A stretch of DNA of 35,663 nucleotides, taken from contig NZ_JAKIKQ010000028.1 in NCBI RefSeq assembly GCF_023284045.1, positions 1-35,663 of the forward strand, in the 5' to 3' direction. Shown here piece by piece: positions 1-8,461 of the stretch; position 1 is the stretch's first letter, and each line of letters opens with the position of its first letter. Below the pieces are notes generated by a model. It saw only the letters and a program-made list of their open reading frames with translations. It searched no databases and was not told the DNA's origin. The DNA comes from Shewanella kaireitica (GTDB lineage Bacteria > Pseudomonadota > Gammaproteobacteria > Enterobacterales > Shewanellaceae). The translations under genes and the position numbers were made by a program.

Positions 1-110
1 TCTGCTTTGCATTGGCTTAAAAGGGAATAACCATTTCTTTACCAATGCGCTTTGAATTGAAAAGGCTGAGGGGCTCTGAACTGGTCAAATACTTAATGCA
101 ATTGGTATTA
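1..110 (-). repeat. Partial copy of MITE-like repeat, inverted
   Basis: The reverse complement of this stretch matches 6112-6222 almost base for base. It ends at 93-110 with the same 18-bp terminus (ttaatgcaattggtatta) that closes the complete copy at 6427-6444. The other end lies outside the window. No coding capacity is seen. It lies downstream of ycaR, where kdsB follows in E. coli, so it sits at or near an operon boundary. Membership in one family with 6112-6444 is directly visible; the mechanism of spread is inferred. Confidence 0.8.
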
Positions 111-141
111 GACTAAATTTTAATAATGCTCACACTAACAC

Positions 142-166
142 AAAAAAGCGCCTTGATAGGCGCTTT
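142..166 (-). terminator. Rho-independent terminator after ycaR
   Basis: A 9-bp perfect stem (145-153 with 158-166, aaagcgcct/aggcgcttt) has a 4-nt loop. Read on the minus strand it runs into a run of T. It begins 18 bases beyond the ycaR stop and probably ends the comEC-msbA-lpxK-ycaR transcript. Confidence 0.85.
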
Positions 167-183
167 CTGATTACAAAATAAAG

Positions 184-357
184 CTACTCTGCTAATGGCT
201 CTGCTTTGTTCTCAAGTAAAACTGGGATGCCATCATTGATCGGGTAAGCAATTTTATCGAACTTACAAATAAGCTGGTTATCTTGTTTATTATACTCAAG
301 CTTTCCTTTACATACTGGACACGCAACAATATCGAGTAGTTTTTTATCAAATGCCAT
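184..357 (-). CDS. ycaR: Trm112-family small zinc-ribbon-like protein (YcaR-like)
   Basis: A 57-residue protein starting MAFDKKLLDIVACPVCKGKL. It has the Trm112-like fold signature: the CPVC knuckle at residues 13-16, an LICK segment, and the 'AYPINDGIPVLL' strand. The reading frame stays open upstream inside lpxK, but the ATG at 355-357 has a good ribosome site (aaaggtaac) and gives the usual family length (about 60 residues in E. coli YcaR). The gene starts 4 bases after the lpxK stop, so the two are translationally close, matching the E. coli order msbA-lpxK-ycaR. The biochemical role of YcaR is not well defined; eukaryotic and archaeal Trm112 proteins activate methyltransferases. In E. 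coli kdsB follows, but here a terminator and a repeat come next. Confidence 0.9.
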   Translation of the reverse strand: MAFDKKLLDIVACPVCKGKLEYNKQDNQLICKFDKIAYPINDGIPVLLENKAEPLAE

Positions 358-361
358 GCTG

Positions 362-1360
362 TTACCTTTGTTTCTCTTCGACCACTTGCTTAACACGGGC
401 CAAAAGTTGTTGATCAAATGAAGGAGATAGCTTCGCATCAACTGCGAGATACCACCAGTTATCTTTTGCAAATTCGCGACATTTCACCGCATCTTTCTCT
501 GTCATTAGCAGTGGACGTTCAGCAGCAAGTGCTGTCAATGTTGCTTCGCTATAAGCACTATGATCATCAAATGCCTGCACCCTATCGAGGCTGTAGCCCA
601 TATCAGCTAATGTATCAAAAAAACGAGAGGGGTTACCAATTCCAGCCATAGCCACCACATCCTGTTCAGGTTGTGGTGCGTTGACAAGGCTCTGTTTGCC
701 ATTTACAGAGTGCCATAACGTTGGCTGCAATAACATTTGTTGTTCACCACTTCGAGCTTCGCCACCATTAACAATGACGTGTTCGACAGTACTGGTTCGC
801 CATTGACCTTCTCTTAATGGTCCAGCAGGAAGCAACATTCCATTGCCTAAACGACGCTCACCATCAAGAATGACAAGCTCTATATCGCGCCCAAGCGCAT
901 AATGTTGCAAGCCGTCATCACTGATAATAATATCGACATCGAAATCATTTAGTAATTGATGCGCAGCATCTATACGTTTCGCACCGACGACCATTGGCAC
1001 TTGCGTTCTTGCCACAATCATTGCAGGCTCATCGCCGACTTGGTTTGCATTATCACTAGGATAAACCGAACGTACCCCATCAATTTGTACACCATAACCC
1101 CGACTGATAACACCGGGCTTATAACCGTGCTGGCGCAGTAATTCTATGAGATATATAACGGTGGGGGTTTTGCCGCTGCCACCAACAGTAATATTGCCGA
1201 CAATAATCACAGGTACTGGTAAAACGGCTTGCGGCTTAACACCAACAGTGTAGAGCTGCCGTCTAAACCAAGTTATAGCTGCAAATAACAGTGACAATGG
1301 CCAAAGCACAAAGCGCAGAATATGCCTGTCATACCATAGTTTGTTAACCCAAGATTGCAT
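362..1360 (-). CDS. lpxK: Tetraacyldisaccharide 4'-kinase (lipid A 4'-kinase)
   Basis: LpxK phosphorylates the 4' position of the tetraacyl disaccharide 1-phosphate to give lipid IVA, at the inner face of the cytoplasmic membrane. The 332-residue length is typical. There is an N-terminal hydrophobic membrane-association segment (about residues 15-30), an unusual P-loop GNITVGGSGKTP (55-66), the conserved SDDGLQHY (147-154), and GNGMLLPAGPLREG (172-185). The ATG directly abuts the msbA stop with no spacer, so it is almost certainly cotranscribed with and translationally linked to msbA, which exports the product of the pathway. No key residue looks missing. Confidence 0.97.
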   Translation of the reverse strand: MQSWVNKLWYDRHILRFVLWPLSLLFAAITWFRRQLYTVGVKPQAVLPVPVIIVGNITVGGSGKTPTVIYLIELLRQHGYKPGVISRGYGVQIDGVRSVYPSDNANQVGDEPAMIVARTQVPMVVGAKRIDAAHQLLNDFDVDIIISDDGLQHYALGRDIELVILDGERRLGNGMLLPAGPLREGQWRTSTVEHVIVNGGEARSGEQQMLLQPTLWHSVNGKQSLVNAPQPEQDVVAMAGIGNPSRFFDTLADMGYSLDRVQAFDDHSAYSEATLTALAAERPLLMTEKDAVKCREFAKDNWWYLAVDAKLSPSFDQQLLARVKQVVEEKQR

Positions 1361-3184
1361 TTAGCTTCCAAACTGCATTTGGTAAAGGTTGTAATAGATA
1401 CCTTGCTTTTCAAGTAGCGATGTATGCGTGCCGCGCTCAACTATTTGCCCCTGATCAACAACAAGAATTTGGTCAGCACTTTCAATTGTTGATAGGCGAT
1501 GAGCAATAACAATTGATGTACGATTATGCCTTAGATTATCGAGACCATCTTGAATCGCCTTTTCTGATTCAGTATCGAGCGCAGAAGTTGCTTCATCTAA
1601 AATCAGTACAGGTGAATTACGTAATATCGCCCTTGCAATAGCAATTCGTTGTCTTTGGCCACCAGAAAGCATAACGCCATTTTCACCAATTTGAGTGTCT
1701 AGCCCCTTAGGCATAGGCTCGATAAACTCCATCGCGTGAGCAAGAGTGGCTGCGTTAATTATTTGCTCTCGGGTTGCTTCACCTGGGTAGGCATAGGCAA
1801 TATTATTAGCGATTGAATCATTAAATAACGTAACCTGTTGCGATACTAGCGCCACTTGGCTGCGCAGTGATGCCAACGTGTAGTCATTAATATTGCTGCC
1901 ATCAAGGGTAATTTCACCCGCTTTGAGGCCGGTATAAAACCGAGTTACTAAGCTTGCGATAGTCGACTTACCTGAGCCTGAACGCCCAACTAGCGCCAAT
2001 GTTTTTCCCTGCTCTACGGTAAAATCAATACCGTTCAATGCGAGCTTGTCGTGTCCTGGGTAGCTGAAATCAACATTGTTAAATGCCAATTCACCTTTGA
2101 CTCTCTTTACATCTAACGTGCCTGTATCGCTTTCAGGTTTGGTATCAAGTAGTTCAAATACAGTTGTACATGCAGCGATACCACGCTGGAATTCAGCATT
2201 AACGCGGGTTAAATTTTTAATTGGTTGTAACATTGCCAACATCGCACCCAAAATCGTGGCAAATGTACCGGCGGTCAGCTCTGCTTTCATGCTATCAATA
2301 CTGGCAGCATACAAGATAAAGGCGATTGCGAATGAGCCAATAATCATCACTAAAGGTTGGCTAATAGCTTGTGCAGTGGCGAGTTTCATCGTCTGGTAGC
2401 GATTTTGATCGTTTACTTTAGCAAAACGCTGCGCTTCGGTTTCTTGACCACCAAAAGACAGTACATTCTTATGGCCTTTAATCATCTGTTCTGTCGCAGC
2501 CGTTACGCCGCCCATCGCCGCCTGTATATTCTTAGATACCTTCCTGAATCGACGACTCACAACGGTAATGACCACCCCAATAATAGGGCCAATAATAAAT
2601 ATCACCAGCGACAGTTTCCATGAGAAGTAAAACATAATAGCAATCATGCCAACAACAGTGATGCTGTCGCGGACAATAGTAATCAAAGCACTACCTGAAG
2701 CGCGGGCTATTTGTTCAGTATCGTAGGTAACACGAGAGATTAAGTTACCTGTGTTCTCACTATCAATGTAGCTAACAGGTAGCGTTAGGTAGTGTTCAAA
2801 CACTTCTTGACGCAGATCCATAATCACCCGTGCACTCATGTAAGAGATACAGTAGGTCGATAGGAAGTTTGCTAAGCCCCTGAGACTAAATAACACGATC
2901 ACCACAAAAGGCGCCATCATCAGTACATCACTGCCAGAATTAAAGCCACCACTGGTGCCAAGATCTAAATTAGTCAGCCCACCAGCCCCAGTTGGTATTT
3001 GGCTAGCCTGGCCACCAAAACCTTCATCAATAAAAGGTTTTATAACTGCGATAAAGGTTGCATCGACTAATGCGTACATCGTTAAGCCAACGACGGCAAA
3101 AAATAAAACAGCTTTAAGAGGTTTTAAATAGCCCAGTAGGCGCTTGAAAACTGTCCACACTTCACTTTTAGGAGATGTTGTCAT
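1361..3184 (-). CDS. msbA: Lipid A/LPS-core ABC exporter MsbA
   Basis: A half-size ABC exporter (607 residues; homodimer) that flips lipid A-core across the inner membrane. The membrane domain covers about 1-340. The nucleotide-binding domain shows Walker A GRSGSGKST (400-408), a Q-loop around Q449, signature LSGGQ (506-510), Walker B VLILDE (526-531), D-loop SALD and the H-loop His at 562. It is about 25 residues longer than E. coli MsbA (582). The extra length is a Gly/Ser-rich loop (about 55-88) between membrane helices 1 and 2, on the periplasmic side. Its gene starts 33 bases after comEC and abuts lpxK. I see no strong Shine-Dalgarno in front of the ATG, so reinitiation after comEC is possible. 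Confidence 0.96.
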   Translation of the reverse strand: MTTSPKSEVWTVFKRLLGYLKPLKAVLFFAVVGLTMYALVDATFIAVIKPFIDEGFGGQASQIPTGAGGLTNLDLGTSGGFNSGSDVLMMAPFVVIVLFSLRGLANFLSTYCISYMSARVIMDLRQEVFEHYLTLPVSYIDSENTGNLISRVTYDTEQIARASGSALITIVRDSITVVGMIAIMFYFSWKLSLVIFIIGPIIGVVITVVSRRFRKVSKNIQAAMGGVTAATEQMIKGHKNVLSFGGQETEAQRFAKVNDQNRYQTMKLATAQAISQPLVMIIGSFAIAFILYAASIDSMKAELTAGTFATILGAMLAMLQPIKNLTRVNAEFQRGIAACTTVFELLDTKPESDTGTLDVKRVKGELAFNNVDFSYPGHDKLALNGIDFTVEQGKTLALVGRSGSGKSTIASLVTRFYTGLKAGEITLDGSNINDYTLASLRSQVALVSQQVTLFNDSIANNIAYAYPGEATREQIINAATLAHAMEFIEPMPKGLDTQIGENGVMLSGGQRQRIAIARAILRNSPVLILDEATSALDTESEKAIQDGLDNLRHNRTSIVIAHRLSTIESADQILVVDQGQIVERGTHTSLLEKQGIYYNLYQMQFGS

Positions 3185-3217
3185 TGGGAGACTTAACGTG
3201 TTGGCAAAAAAACTATT

Positions 3218-5575
3218 CTACTCTGGATTTTCGTTCTCACCAAACCTAAACACTTGGTTATACCAAAATGGCGCAAAATCCGAGCGATATGTATAATAAT
3301 CAACACTTCCATGCTTAAATATCACACTTAATTGCCCCTCCTCCCCTGTCGTTAATGTCTCAATACCTAAACGATGATAACGCGCTACCACTTCCTCTTT
3401 AGGAAATCCATAACGATTATTAAAACCTGCTGGGAATAAAGCTAGTTCGGGTGCGACTGCGTTAATAAAGCCTAAACTTGAGGAAGTTCTACTGCCATGA
3501 TGCGGAGCACTCATAACCTGACTGACTATCGATTTGTCGGATAGCAATGCAAACTCTGCAGCTGCTTCTATATCGCCGGTCAGCAATATGCTATTACCAC
3601 CTTTACTAAACCTTATGACACATGAGCCATTATTGCCTGCAGTTGCAAATGTCGGCGCCACAATTTCAAGCTTTATTGCTTGCCACATAAACGCTTTAGG
3701 GCGGCAATCTATCGCACCTTCAGCGCTGTCATCTGAAATAACCTGAGTATTTGGAAATGCTGCCATGATGACATCAGCTCCACCAGCATGATCATTATCA
3801 GCATGGCTTATTATTAAGTAATCAACTTGACTAATCCCTTTCTCTTTCAAAAAAGGCAAAACTACCCGCTCAGCGTAACTAAAAGTGGCACCAAAGCTTG
3901 CACCGGTATCATAAACTATCGCCCTGCCATTATGCTCTATGACTGCAGACATCCCCTGACTGACATCGAGCATGTGTACTTTCCACAGCTGGTTTTGTTC
4001 GTTAACGTACTTTTGAAAAACCAAAATGGTCATTGGCAGCAACATAACGCCAAAAGTTATCTGCCAATAAATATTTCTAAATTGCCGGATAAACCATAAA
4101 CCAGCCATAGCACTGAGTAACACGGCTATCCATTGATTGGAGAGGTCCAGCCAAGCAAATGAAATCTTGCTAGCGTTATCAAGTAAAAAGATAGCAGGCT
4201 CTAATGTCTGATTCGCTAGCCAAAAGGTATTTGTTAAACCCATTTCAACACCGCTTAGCAACCCAATGATGAACAGCAACAAAGAAAGCAAAGCCAAAGG
4301 GATCACCACAAAGCTAAACCAAGGTACTAGCAGCAAATTAACCGCTACGCTGATGATTGAGGTGCCGGCAAAGAAGCTCGCCTGTAACAGCCCTAATATT
4401 AGCGCCAGCCTCCATTGAATCGCCCAAAACGGCACGAACCACCGCTGTACTGCCCGCCGTAAAAAGCGATATATAGAAGTCAATGATGTTTGAGTAGCAA
4501 TGTCCTCAATAAACTCATCATTTGGATGCTTGCTAAGCTGTGTTGGCAAGTAACTCGAGATAGTGACAAGAATAACAACCAGCGCCATAAAGGATAGCCA
4601 AAAACTGGCACTAAGCGGACTTAGCGGATCGATGAGTAACACGATAAATAACGCATAAAGCAGCCTTTCCCAACTACTTGAAAATCGGCTAAATAACCAT
4701 GAACACAAATAGGCAAGCAGCATAATGAGTGCACGCTGGGTAGAAACTGAAAAGCCAGCAAGATAAGCATAAGCAATCGCAGTCAAAGCGCACACCAGCA
4801 TTGCAATTACAGCATTACGTCGACTTTGATTGGCTAGTAACTGAAACAGAATGGTTTTACTGAGTACATAGCCCCAAAAACAGGCAACCGAAAGGTGTAA
4901 ACCAGAGATTGCAAACAGGTGGCCCGTACCTGTGTTTTTCAACTGCAACCAGCGATTGTTTGTCATCAAGCTTTTATCGCCAACTAATAGCGCTAACATT
5001 AAATCCTGTGAAGGGTATTGTTTTAAAGCGGGTTTAAGTTGCTTAATCAGTTCGGCCCTAACATCACTATTTTCAGCTATTAATTGACCATTAATCACTT
5101 TGCCTTTAGCAAAGATATGTTTACTGAGCAGATATTTCTGCTGATTAAAACCGCCTTGATTCAATAAACTCGTGATTGGCTTTGGTCTGATTGTAAGCAG
5201 CCATTGTTGACCGACTTCAACCTTTGGCGGTTTTGACCATGATAATCTAAGCTTTCGAGCTAACGAGCGGGGCAAAATTGAATCAATCAGCATAATATCC
5301 ATACTAATCCAGTCGCCGTTTGAGTTAACTAGTGATATGATTTCGCCCTTAACATCTATAGTGTCAACGTATTCACTTGTATCCCAGCTCATTAATAACG
5401 CATTAAAAGTCGTTATCCAGCTAAGTGCAATTAGGCCACCTGCCAATACTGGGGTATGCCGAATAACAACCATTGCCAACATAATGAACAACGGCAAGGT
5501 AGCAAGTTGAGGGAGCGATGGCCAAAGCATTGCTGATATTATCGTGGCACAAAAGCCACACATGAATCCATTCAT
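3218..5575 (-). CDS. comEC: DNA-uptake channel protein ComEC/Rec2
   Basis: An inner-membrane protein (785 residues) that carries single-stranded DNA into the cytoplasm during natural transformation. Order: N-terminal hydrophobic helices and a DUF4131-like soluble domain (about 1-170), a multi-helix competence domain (about 190-510, including GTGHLFAISGLHLSV), then a metallo-beta-lactamase-like domain with SHADNDHAGG (about 588-597) and APHHGS. The metal-binding histidines and aspartates look intact, so this copy appears functional. It lies immediately upstream of msbA in the same direction, an arrangement also seen in other gammaproteobacteria. The start is the first ATG and lacks a clear ribosome site; an in-frame ATG four codons later is an alternative. 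Only 32 bases separate it from the divergent DUF2062 gene. Confidence 0.95.
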   Translation of the reverse strand: MNGFMCGFCATIISAMLWPSLPQLATLPLFIMLAMVVIRHTPVLAGGLIALSWITTFNALLMSWDTSEYVDTIDVKGEIISLVNSNGDWISMDIMLIDSILPRSLARKLRLSWSKPPKVEVGQQWLLTIRPKPITSLLNQGGFNQQKYLLSKHIFAKGKVINGQLIAENSDVRAELIKQLKPALKQYPSQDLMLALLVGDKSLMTNNRWLQLKNTGTGHLFAISGLHLSVACFWGYVLSKTILFQLLANQSRRNAVIAMLVCALTAIAYAYLAGFSVSTQRALIMLLAYLCSWLFSRFSSSWERLLYALFIVLLIDPLSPLSASFWLSFMALVVILVTISSYLPTQLSKHPNDEFIEDIATQTSLTSIYRFLRRAVQRWFVPFWAIQWRLALILGLLQASFFAGTSIISVAVNLLLVPWFSFVVIPLALLSLLLFIIGLLSGVEMGLTNTFWLANQTLEPAIFLLDNASKISFAWLDLSNQWIAVLLSAMAGLWFIRQFRNIYWQITFGVMLLPMTILVFQKYVNEQNQLWKVHMLDVSQGMSAVIEHNGRAIVYDTGASFGATFSYAERVVLPFLKEKGISQVDYLIISHADNDHAGGADVIMAAFPNTQVISDDSAEGAIDCRPKAFMWQAIKLEIVAPTFATAGNNGSCVIRFSKGGNSILLTGDIEAAAEFALLSDKSIVSQVMSAPHHGSRTSSSLGFINAVAPELALFPAGFNNRYGFPKEEVVARYHRLGIETLTTGEEGQLSVIFKHGSVDYYTYRSDFAPFWYNQVFRFGENENPE

Positions 5576-5607
5576 AGTGACGTAAGTTAAGACAGCAAAT
5601 TCAAGTT

Positions 5608-6114
5608 ATGCCAAAAAAATTATTAGAAAGATTTATGCCGAAGCCTGAAACATTGCGCAATCACAAGAACCTGCGCATGTTTGGTGATCTTTTACTAAAA
5701 CCCAATTTATGGGCATTAAACCGGCGCTCAGCGCCTGGTGCATTTGCTGTTGGATTGTTTGTAGCTTGGATCCCGATGCCATTTCAAATGGTATTAGCAG
5801 CAGCACTCGCAATACTTTTTAATGTAAACCTACCACTTGCTGTTGCACTCGTTTGGGTGACAAACCCTGTAACCATGCCTTTTATGTTTTACGTTGCTTA
5901 TATCCTTGGTGCGAAGCTTCTTGGCAATCCTCCTCAAGAATTTGCATTTGAAGCAACTTGGCAGTGGGTTGAGTCTTCAATTGAAACCATTGGTCCATCA
6001 TTTTTACTTGGTTGCCTAGTCTTAGGCGCTCTTTTTGCAATTACCTCTTACTTCACGATAAGAACATTATGGAAATATTCAGTATTGTTTAAGTGGAAAA
6101 GCCGCAACAAGTAA
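5608..6114 (+). CDS. DUF2062 inner-membrane protein
   Basis: A 168-residue protein with the DUF2062 pattern: an N-terminal basic stretch, LNRRSAPGAFAVGLFVAWIP (37-56), a hydrophobic pair of helices with VTNPVTMPFMFYVAY (about 84-98), and a C-terminal helix ending in a basic tail. The function of the family is not established. It is transcribed away from comEC across a 32-base gap, so its promoter must overlap the 5' end of comEC. The TAA stop coincides with the first three bases of the MITE-like element that follows, so the element lies exactly against this gene. The protein still looks full length for the family. Confidence 0.85.
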   Translation: MPKKLLERFMPKPETLRNHKNLRMFGDLLLKPNLWALNRRSAPGAFAVGLFVAWIPMPFQMVLAAALAILFNVNLPLAVALVWVTNPVTMPFMFYVAYILGAKLLGNPPQEFAFEATWQWVESSIETIGPSFLLGCLVLGALFAITSYFTIRTLWKYSVLFKWKSRNK

Positions 6115-6444
6115 TACCAATTGCATTAAGTATTTGAGCAGTTCAGAGCCCCTCAGTCTTTTCAATTCAAAGCGCATTGGTAAAGAAATGGTTGTTCCCT
6201 TTTAAACCAATGCAAAGCAGAAGTGGAAAGACTGAGGAGCTCACGTAGTGCGGCTGAGGTTAAACAAATTGGCGAATCGCTGTATGCTTCGCTATGGGAT
6301 TTGGATATACGACTAAATGGATTTAGAAGGTAGAGCGAAGCAGAATGCCAGAGCCGAGAATAACTATTAGCTCAAATCCCGCTACTTGCCTACAGCGTTT
6401 TGAATTCCCGCTGAATGGTCAAACTTTTAATGCAATTGGTATTA
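6112..6444 (+). mobile_element. Complete MITE-like element with 18-bp terminal inverted repeats
   Basis: The 333-base element starts at 6112-6129 (taataccaattgcattaa) and ends at 6427-6444 with the exact reverse complement. Similarity between the two ends continues imperfectly for another 15-20 bases. Its first 110 bases are repeated in inverted orientation at 1-110. The outermost bases are TA at both ends, which would fit a TA target duplication, but this is unproven. It encodes no transposase and is probably mobilised in trans. It fills most of the 397-base gap between the DUF2062 and M23 genes. Confidence 0.8.
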
Positions 6445-6471
6445 TATTCTTAGGCAAAATATACAGCCATA

Positions 6472-6498
6472 AAAAAAGCAGCTTATCGCTGCTTTTTT
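6472..6498 (-). terminator. Rho-independent terminator after the M23 gene
   Basis: An 11-bp perfect stem (6472-6482 with 6488-6498, aaaaaagcagc/gctgctttttt) has a 5-nt loop and T-runs on either strand. It could end both the minus-strand M23 gene and any plus-strand transcript leaving the MITE. Confidence 0.85.
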
Positions 6499-6511
6499 AT
6501 GACTGTAAGGT

Positions 6512-7354
6512 TTACTTGGTAGATTGTTTTTCAAGTACGCTTTTCATCGAAGGGACTATCGTGGTTGGATCAAGTCTCATTTGATACCAGTTAATTCGCC
6601 AATCTAAATGCGGCCCCGTTGCGCGACCTGTCGCACCGACTTCTGCAAGTTTGTCTCCCTGCTTAACTGTCTGCCCCTCTTTGACATACAATTTGCTCAG
6701 ATGCAGAAAACTTGAACTGACACCATAACCATGATCAATAATCATGGTACCACCAGAATAAAACATGTCTGCGACCGATAATGAAATAACACCATCCGCA
6801 GGAGCCACCACCACAGTGCCCGTTTTAGCTGCAACATCCACACCGTAATGAGGCGTGCCTGGTTTGCCGTTATAGACCCGCTGACTACCATAGACACCAG
6901 AAATACGTCCGGTGAGCGGCCAAATAAACGTTTGGTTAAACGCGTCATTTGGGCTAAATTGCGCTCGGGCTGTTTTGACCTGTTTACTGTCCTTCGCTGC
7001 TCGACTTTGCGCTTTAGGATCAGGTTTCATTATTTTCTTGCTGATCCCATTAACTTGTTGAATTTTATAGTCACGCTTTTCAATCGAAAGCGGTTTAAGC
7101 TCAGTTAAGCCGTCGGGGTAAACGAGTTTAAGCATTTGCTTTAACTCCGCTTCCCTCGAAAATCCAAAAGCAAATTCTCCATTAGGGTTAACCTTAATGG
7201 GGTCATCGTTTAAATAGACTTGCGTACCAGGCTGCACTTTAGCTCGGATCAAGGCGCCTTGTTTAAACTCGCCGTTTAATTCAACTTGAGCACTGATTGA
7301 AGTAGAGACCAAAGCAGCAATACCAGCTATGGCTAGTGAGGCAATTTTATTCAA
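6512..7354 (-). CDS. Secreted M23/LytM-type peptidase-like protein
   Basis: A 280-residue envelope protein. A signal peptide is evident (about 1-22, cleaving after SISA), followed by a beta-rich domain (23-95), a basic linker (95-130) and a LytM/M23 domain (145-265). The zinc site begins normally with HYGVD (H169, D173) and SFLHLS (H218). The last motif, which is HxH in LytM enzymes, reads GPHLDWRI here (H249, D251), so Asp replaces the third zinc-ligand His. It may be a weak or inactive enzyme, or a divergent active subgroup that retains metal. The ribosome site aaggag is well placed. It follows the QueD-like gene after 15 bases and is probably cotranscribed with it. Confidence 0.88.
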   Translation of the reverse strand: MNKIASLAIAGIAALVSTSISAQVELNGEFKQGALIRAKVQPGTQVYLNDDPIKVNPNGEFAFGFSREAELKQMLKLVYPDGLTELKPLSIEKRDYKIQQVNGISKKIMKPDPKAQSRAAKDSKQVKTARAQFSPNDAFNQTFIWPLTGRISGVYGSQRVYNGKPGTPHYGVDVAAKTGTVVVAPADGVISLSVADMFYSGGTMIIDHGYGVSSSFLHLSKLYVKEGQTVKQGDKLAEVGATGRATGPHLDWRINWYQMRLDPTTIVPSMKSVLEKQSTK

Positions 7355-7369
7355 AATATCTCCTTGGGT

Positions 7370-8251
7370 TTAACTTCTACATTGTCTACTTGCGATAGCA
7401 CCCTTACCGATCCCTTCATAAGCGATGACTTTAAAGTTACTACTAGGCACTTTCTCAGATAAGGTTTGTGCCATGTAATCCGCCAATAGCTCTACAGTGG
7501 TGTCGTGAGGCAATACGTCACAACAGCCCTTAGGCATAGCCAGCTGGAAGTCTCCCTGCGGAGCTTGATAATGGAAGCCCAAATGCGTGTCGTCATTGAC
7601 TTGTGTCTGTGGAGAAAGTGTTAGCGTTTGTACCGACACACAATCCTCGTCACTTCCTAGGTAAATATCATGCCAGCGTTTGGCCCAGTACTCATCCCAC
7701 TTTGGTGCAGCTACCCCATTTTCAAATACGGTTACCGGACTTCTGTGTCCATGAGCAATACGTTGGCAATTACCATCATGTTTCTTAAGCCCATGAGTAT
7801 AATGATAAAAAGGTGCATCATGAATTTCATTTCGCAGCGTTAAAGATATGCCTTCAACGTTCGCAGGCAACACCTCTTTAAGCGCTTTTTGCAAGAACTT
7901 ATTAACACTTTCAAAATCGATAATTTCGCTTGGGATCAGCGCAAATGCTTGCGAAGGACAGGCTAAGTGCATGCTACCCTGTTGGCTATCAAAGTCCATC
8001 CAGACTCTATCACCTTGTTGTTGCCAGCGCACTTCACTGCAGGCCGTTGGGATCAGTAGGCGATGATCAGCTACGTCATCGATGGTGTTTTTAATGGTCC
8101 GTTTTACTTTTGCAAAATCGAGCACCATGTTTTGCTCATCTAAGCCACCATCTAACAAAACATCGACAATCCAACTTTCACCAACCATGCCACGAATTGG
8201 ACATAGGTAAGAAAAATCAATCACAGTTAAATCTTTAACAAATAGTTGCAT
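7370..8251 (-). CDS. Long QueD/6-pyruvoyl-tetrahydropterin-synthase-family protein
   Basis: A 293-residue cytoplasmic protein, about twice the length of standard QueD/PTPS (about 120-140). The segment NMVLDFAKVKRTIKNTIDDV followed by DHRLLIP (41-68) is the characteristic family helix and metal/substrate loop. A histidine pair HGH (167-169) follows a Cys at 162, and the C-terminal part carries VELLADYMAQ and YEGIGKGA, where the family places its substrate-binding glutamate. Standard QueD makes 6-carboxytetrahydropterin for queuosine synthesis; whether this long form does so is unproven. The ATG has a strong aggag site. A fold-level family assignment is fairly secure, but the exact reaction is not. 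Confidence 0.7.
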   Translation of the reverse strand: MQLFVKDLTVIDFSYLCPIRGMVGESWIVDVLLDGGLDEQNMVLDFAKVKRTIKNTIDDVADHRLLIPTACSEVRWQQQGDRVWMDFDSQQGSMHLACPSQAFALIPSEIIDFESVNKFLQKALKEVLPANVEGISLTLRNEIHDAPFYHYTHGLKKHDGNCQRIAHGHRSPVTVFENGVAAPKWDEYWAKRWHDIYLGSDEDCVSVQTLTLSPQTQVNDDTHLGFHYQAPQGDFQLAMPKGCCDVLPHDTTVELLADYMAQTLSEKVPSSNFKVIAYEGIGKGAIASRQCRS

Positions 8252-8262
8252 TTAAGCTCCTA

Positions 8263-8315
8263 GGTAGAAAAACAGTCTACCTTGCACAATCCAGGCAGCA
8301 ATGGCTGCAGGATGA
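8263..8315 (-). promoter_or_regulatory. Possible leader hairpins in front of the QueD-like gene
   Basis: On the minus strand the leader can form a 5-bp stem with a 4-nt loop (8301-8305 region with 8311-8315, gcagc/gctgc). A second hairpin, ggtaga/tctacc (8263-8268 with 8276-8281), sits just before the Shine-Dalgarno. The second hairpin could affect ribosome access. I do not recognise a known riboswitch; the preQ1 consensus was considered and does not fit. Confidence 0.3.
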
Positions 8316-8337
8316 AATGATAACAATCAATACCTAG

Positions 8338-8372
8338 CACTCGCTGAGCGCTCAAACCTTGATACTGATTGG
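8338..8372. repeat. Short dispersed repeat remnant, copy A
   Basis: The stretch around 8343-8371 matches 24147-24175 at about 23 of 29 positions, including a shared actgattg end. Both lie in intergenic DNA. It ends near attggtatta, which resembles the tip of the MITE at 6112-6444, so it may be an eroded related element. Confidence 0.4.
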
Positions 8373-8461
8373 TATTACAATAATTGCTGTAGCTTACAAT
8401 GATAAACAGCAATATTCGACAACTTTAAACTAAGAGCGCTCAATAACTAATCTCTAGACAT

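Noticed and set aside
1..6444. Composite transposon formed by the two repeats
   Set aside because: No transposase is present, and the enclosed genes are ordinary core genes with matching base composition.
6345..6584. 79-codon frame across the MITE and into the M23 3' end
   Set aside because: It spans a terminal repeat and a terminator hairpin and has no ribosome site; treated as chance.
8263..8315. preQ1 riboswitch upstream of the QueD-like gene
   Set aside because: Neither the small pseudoknot consensus nor an A-rich tail is present.
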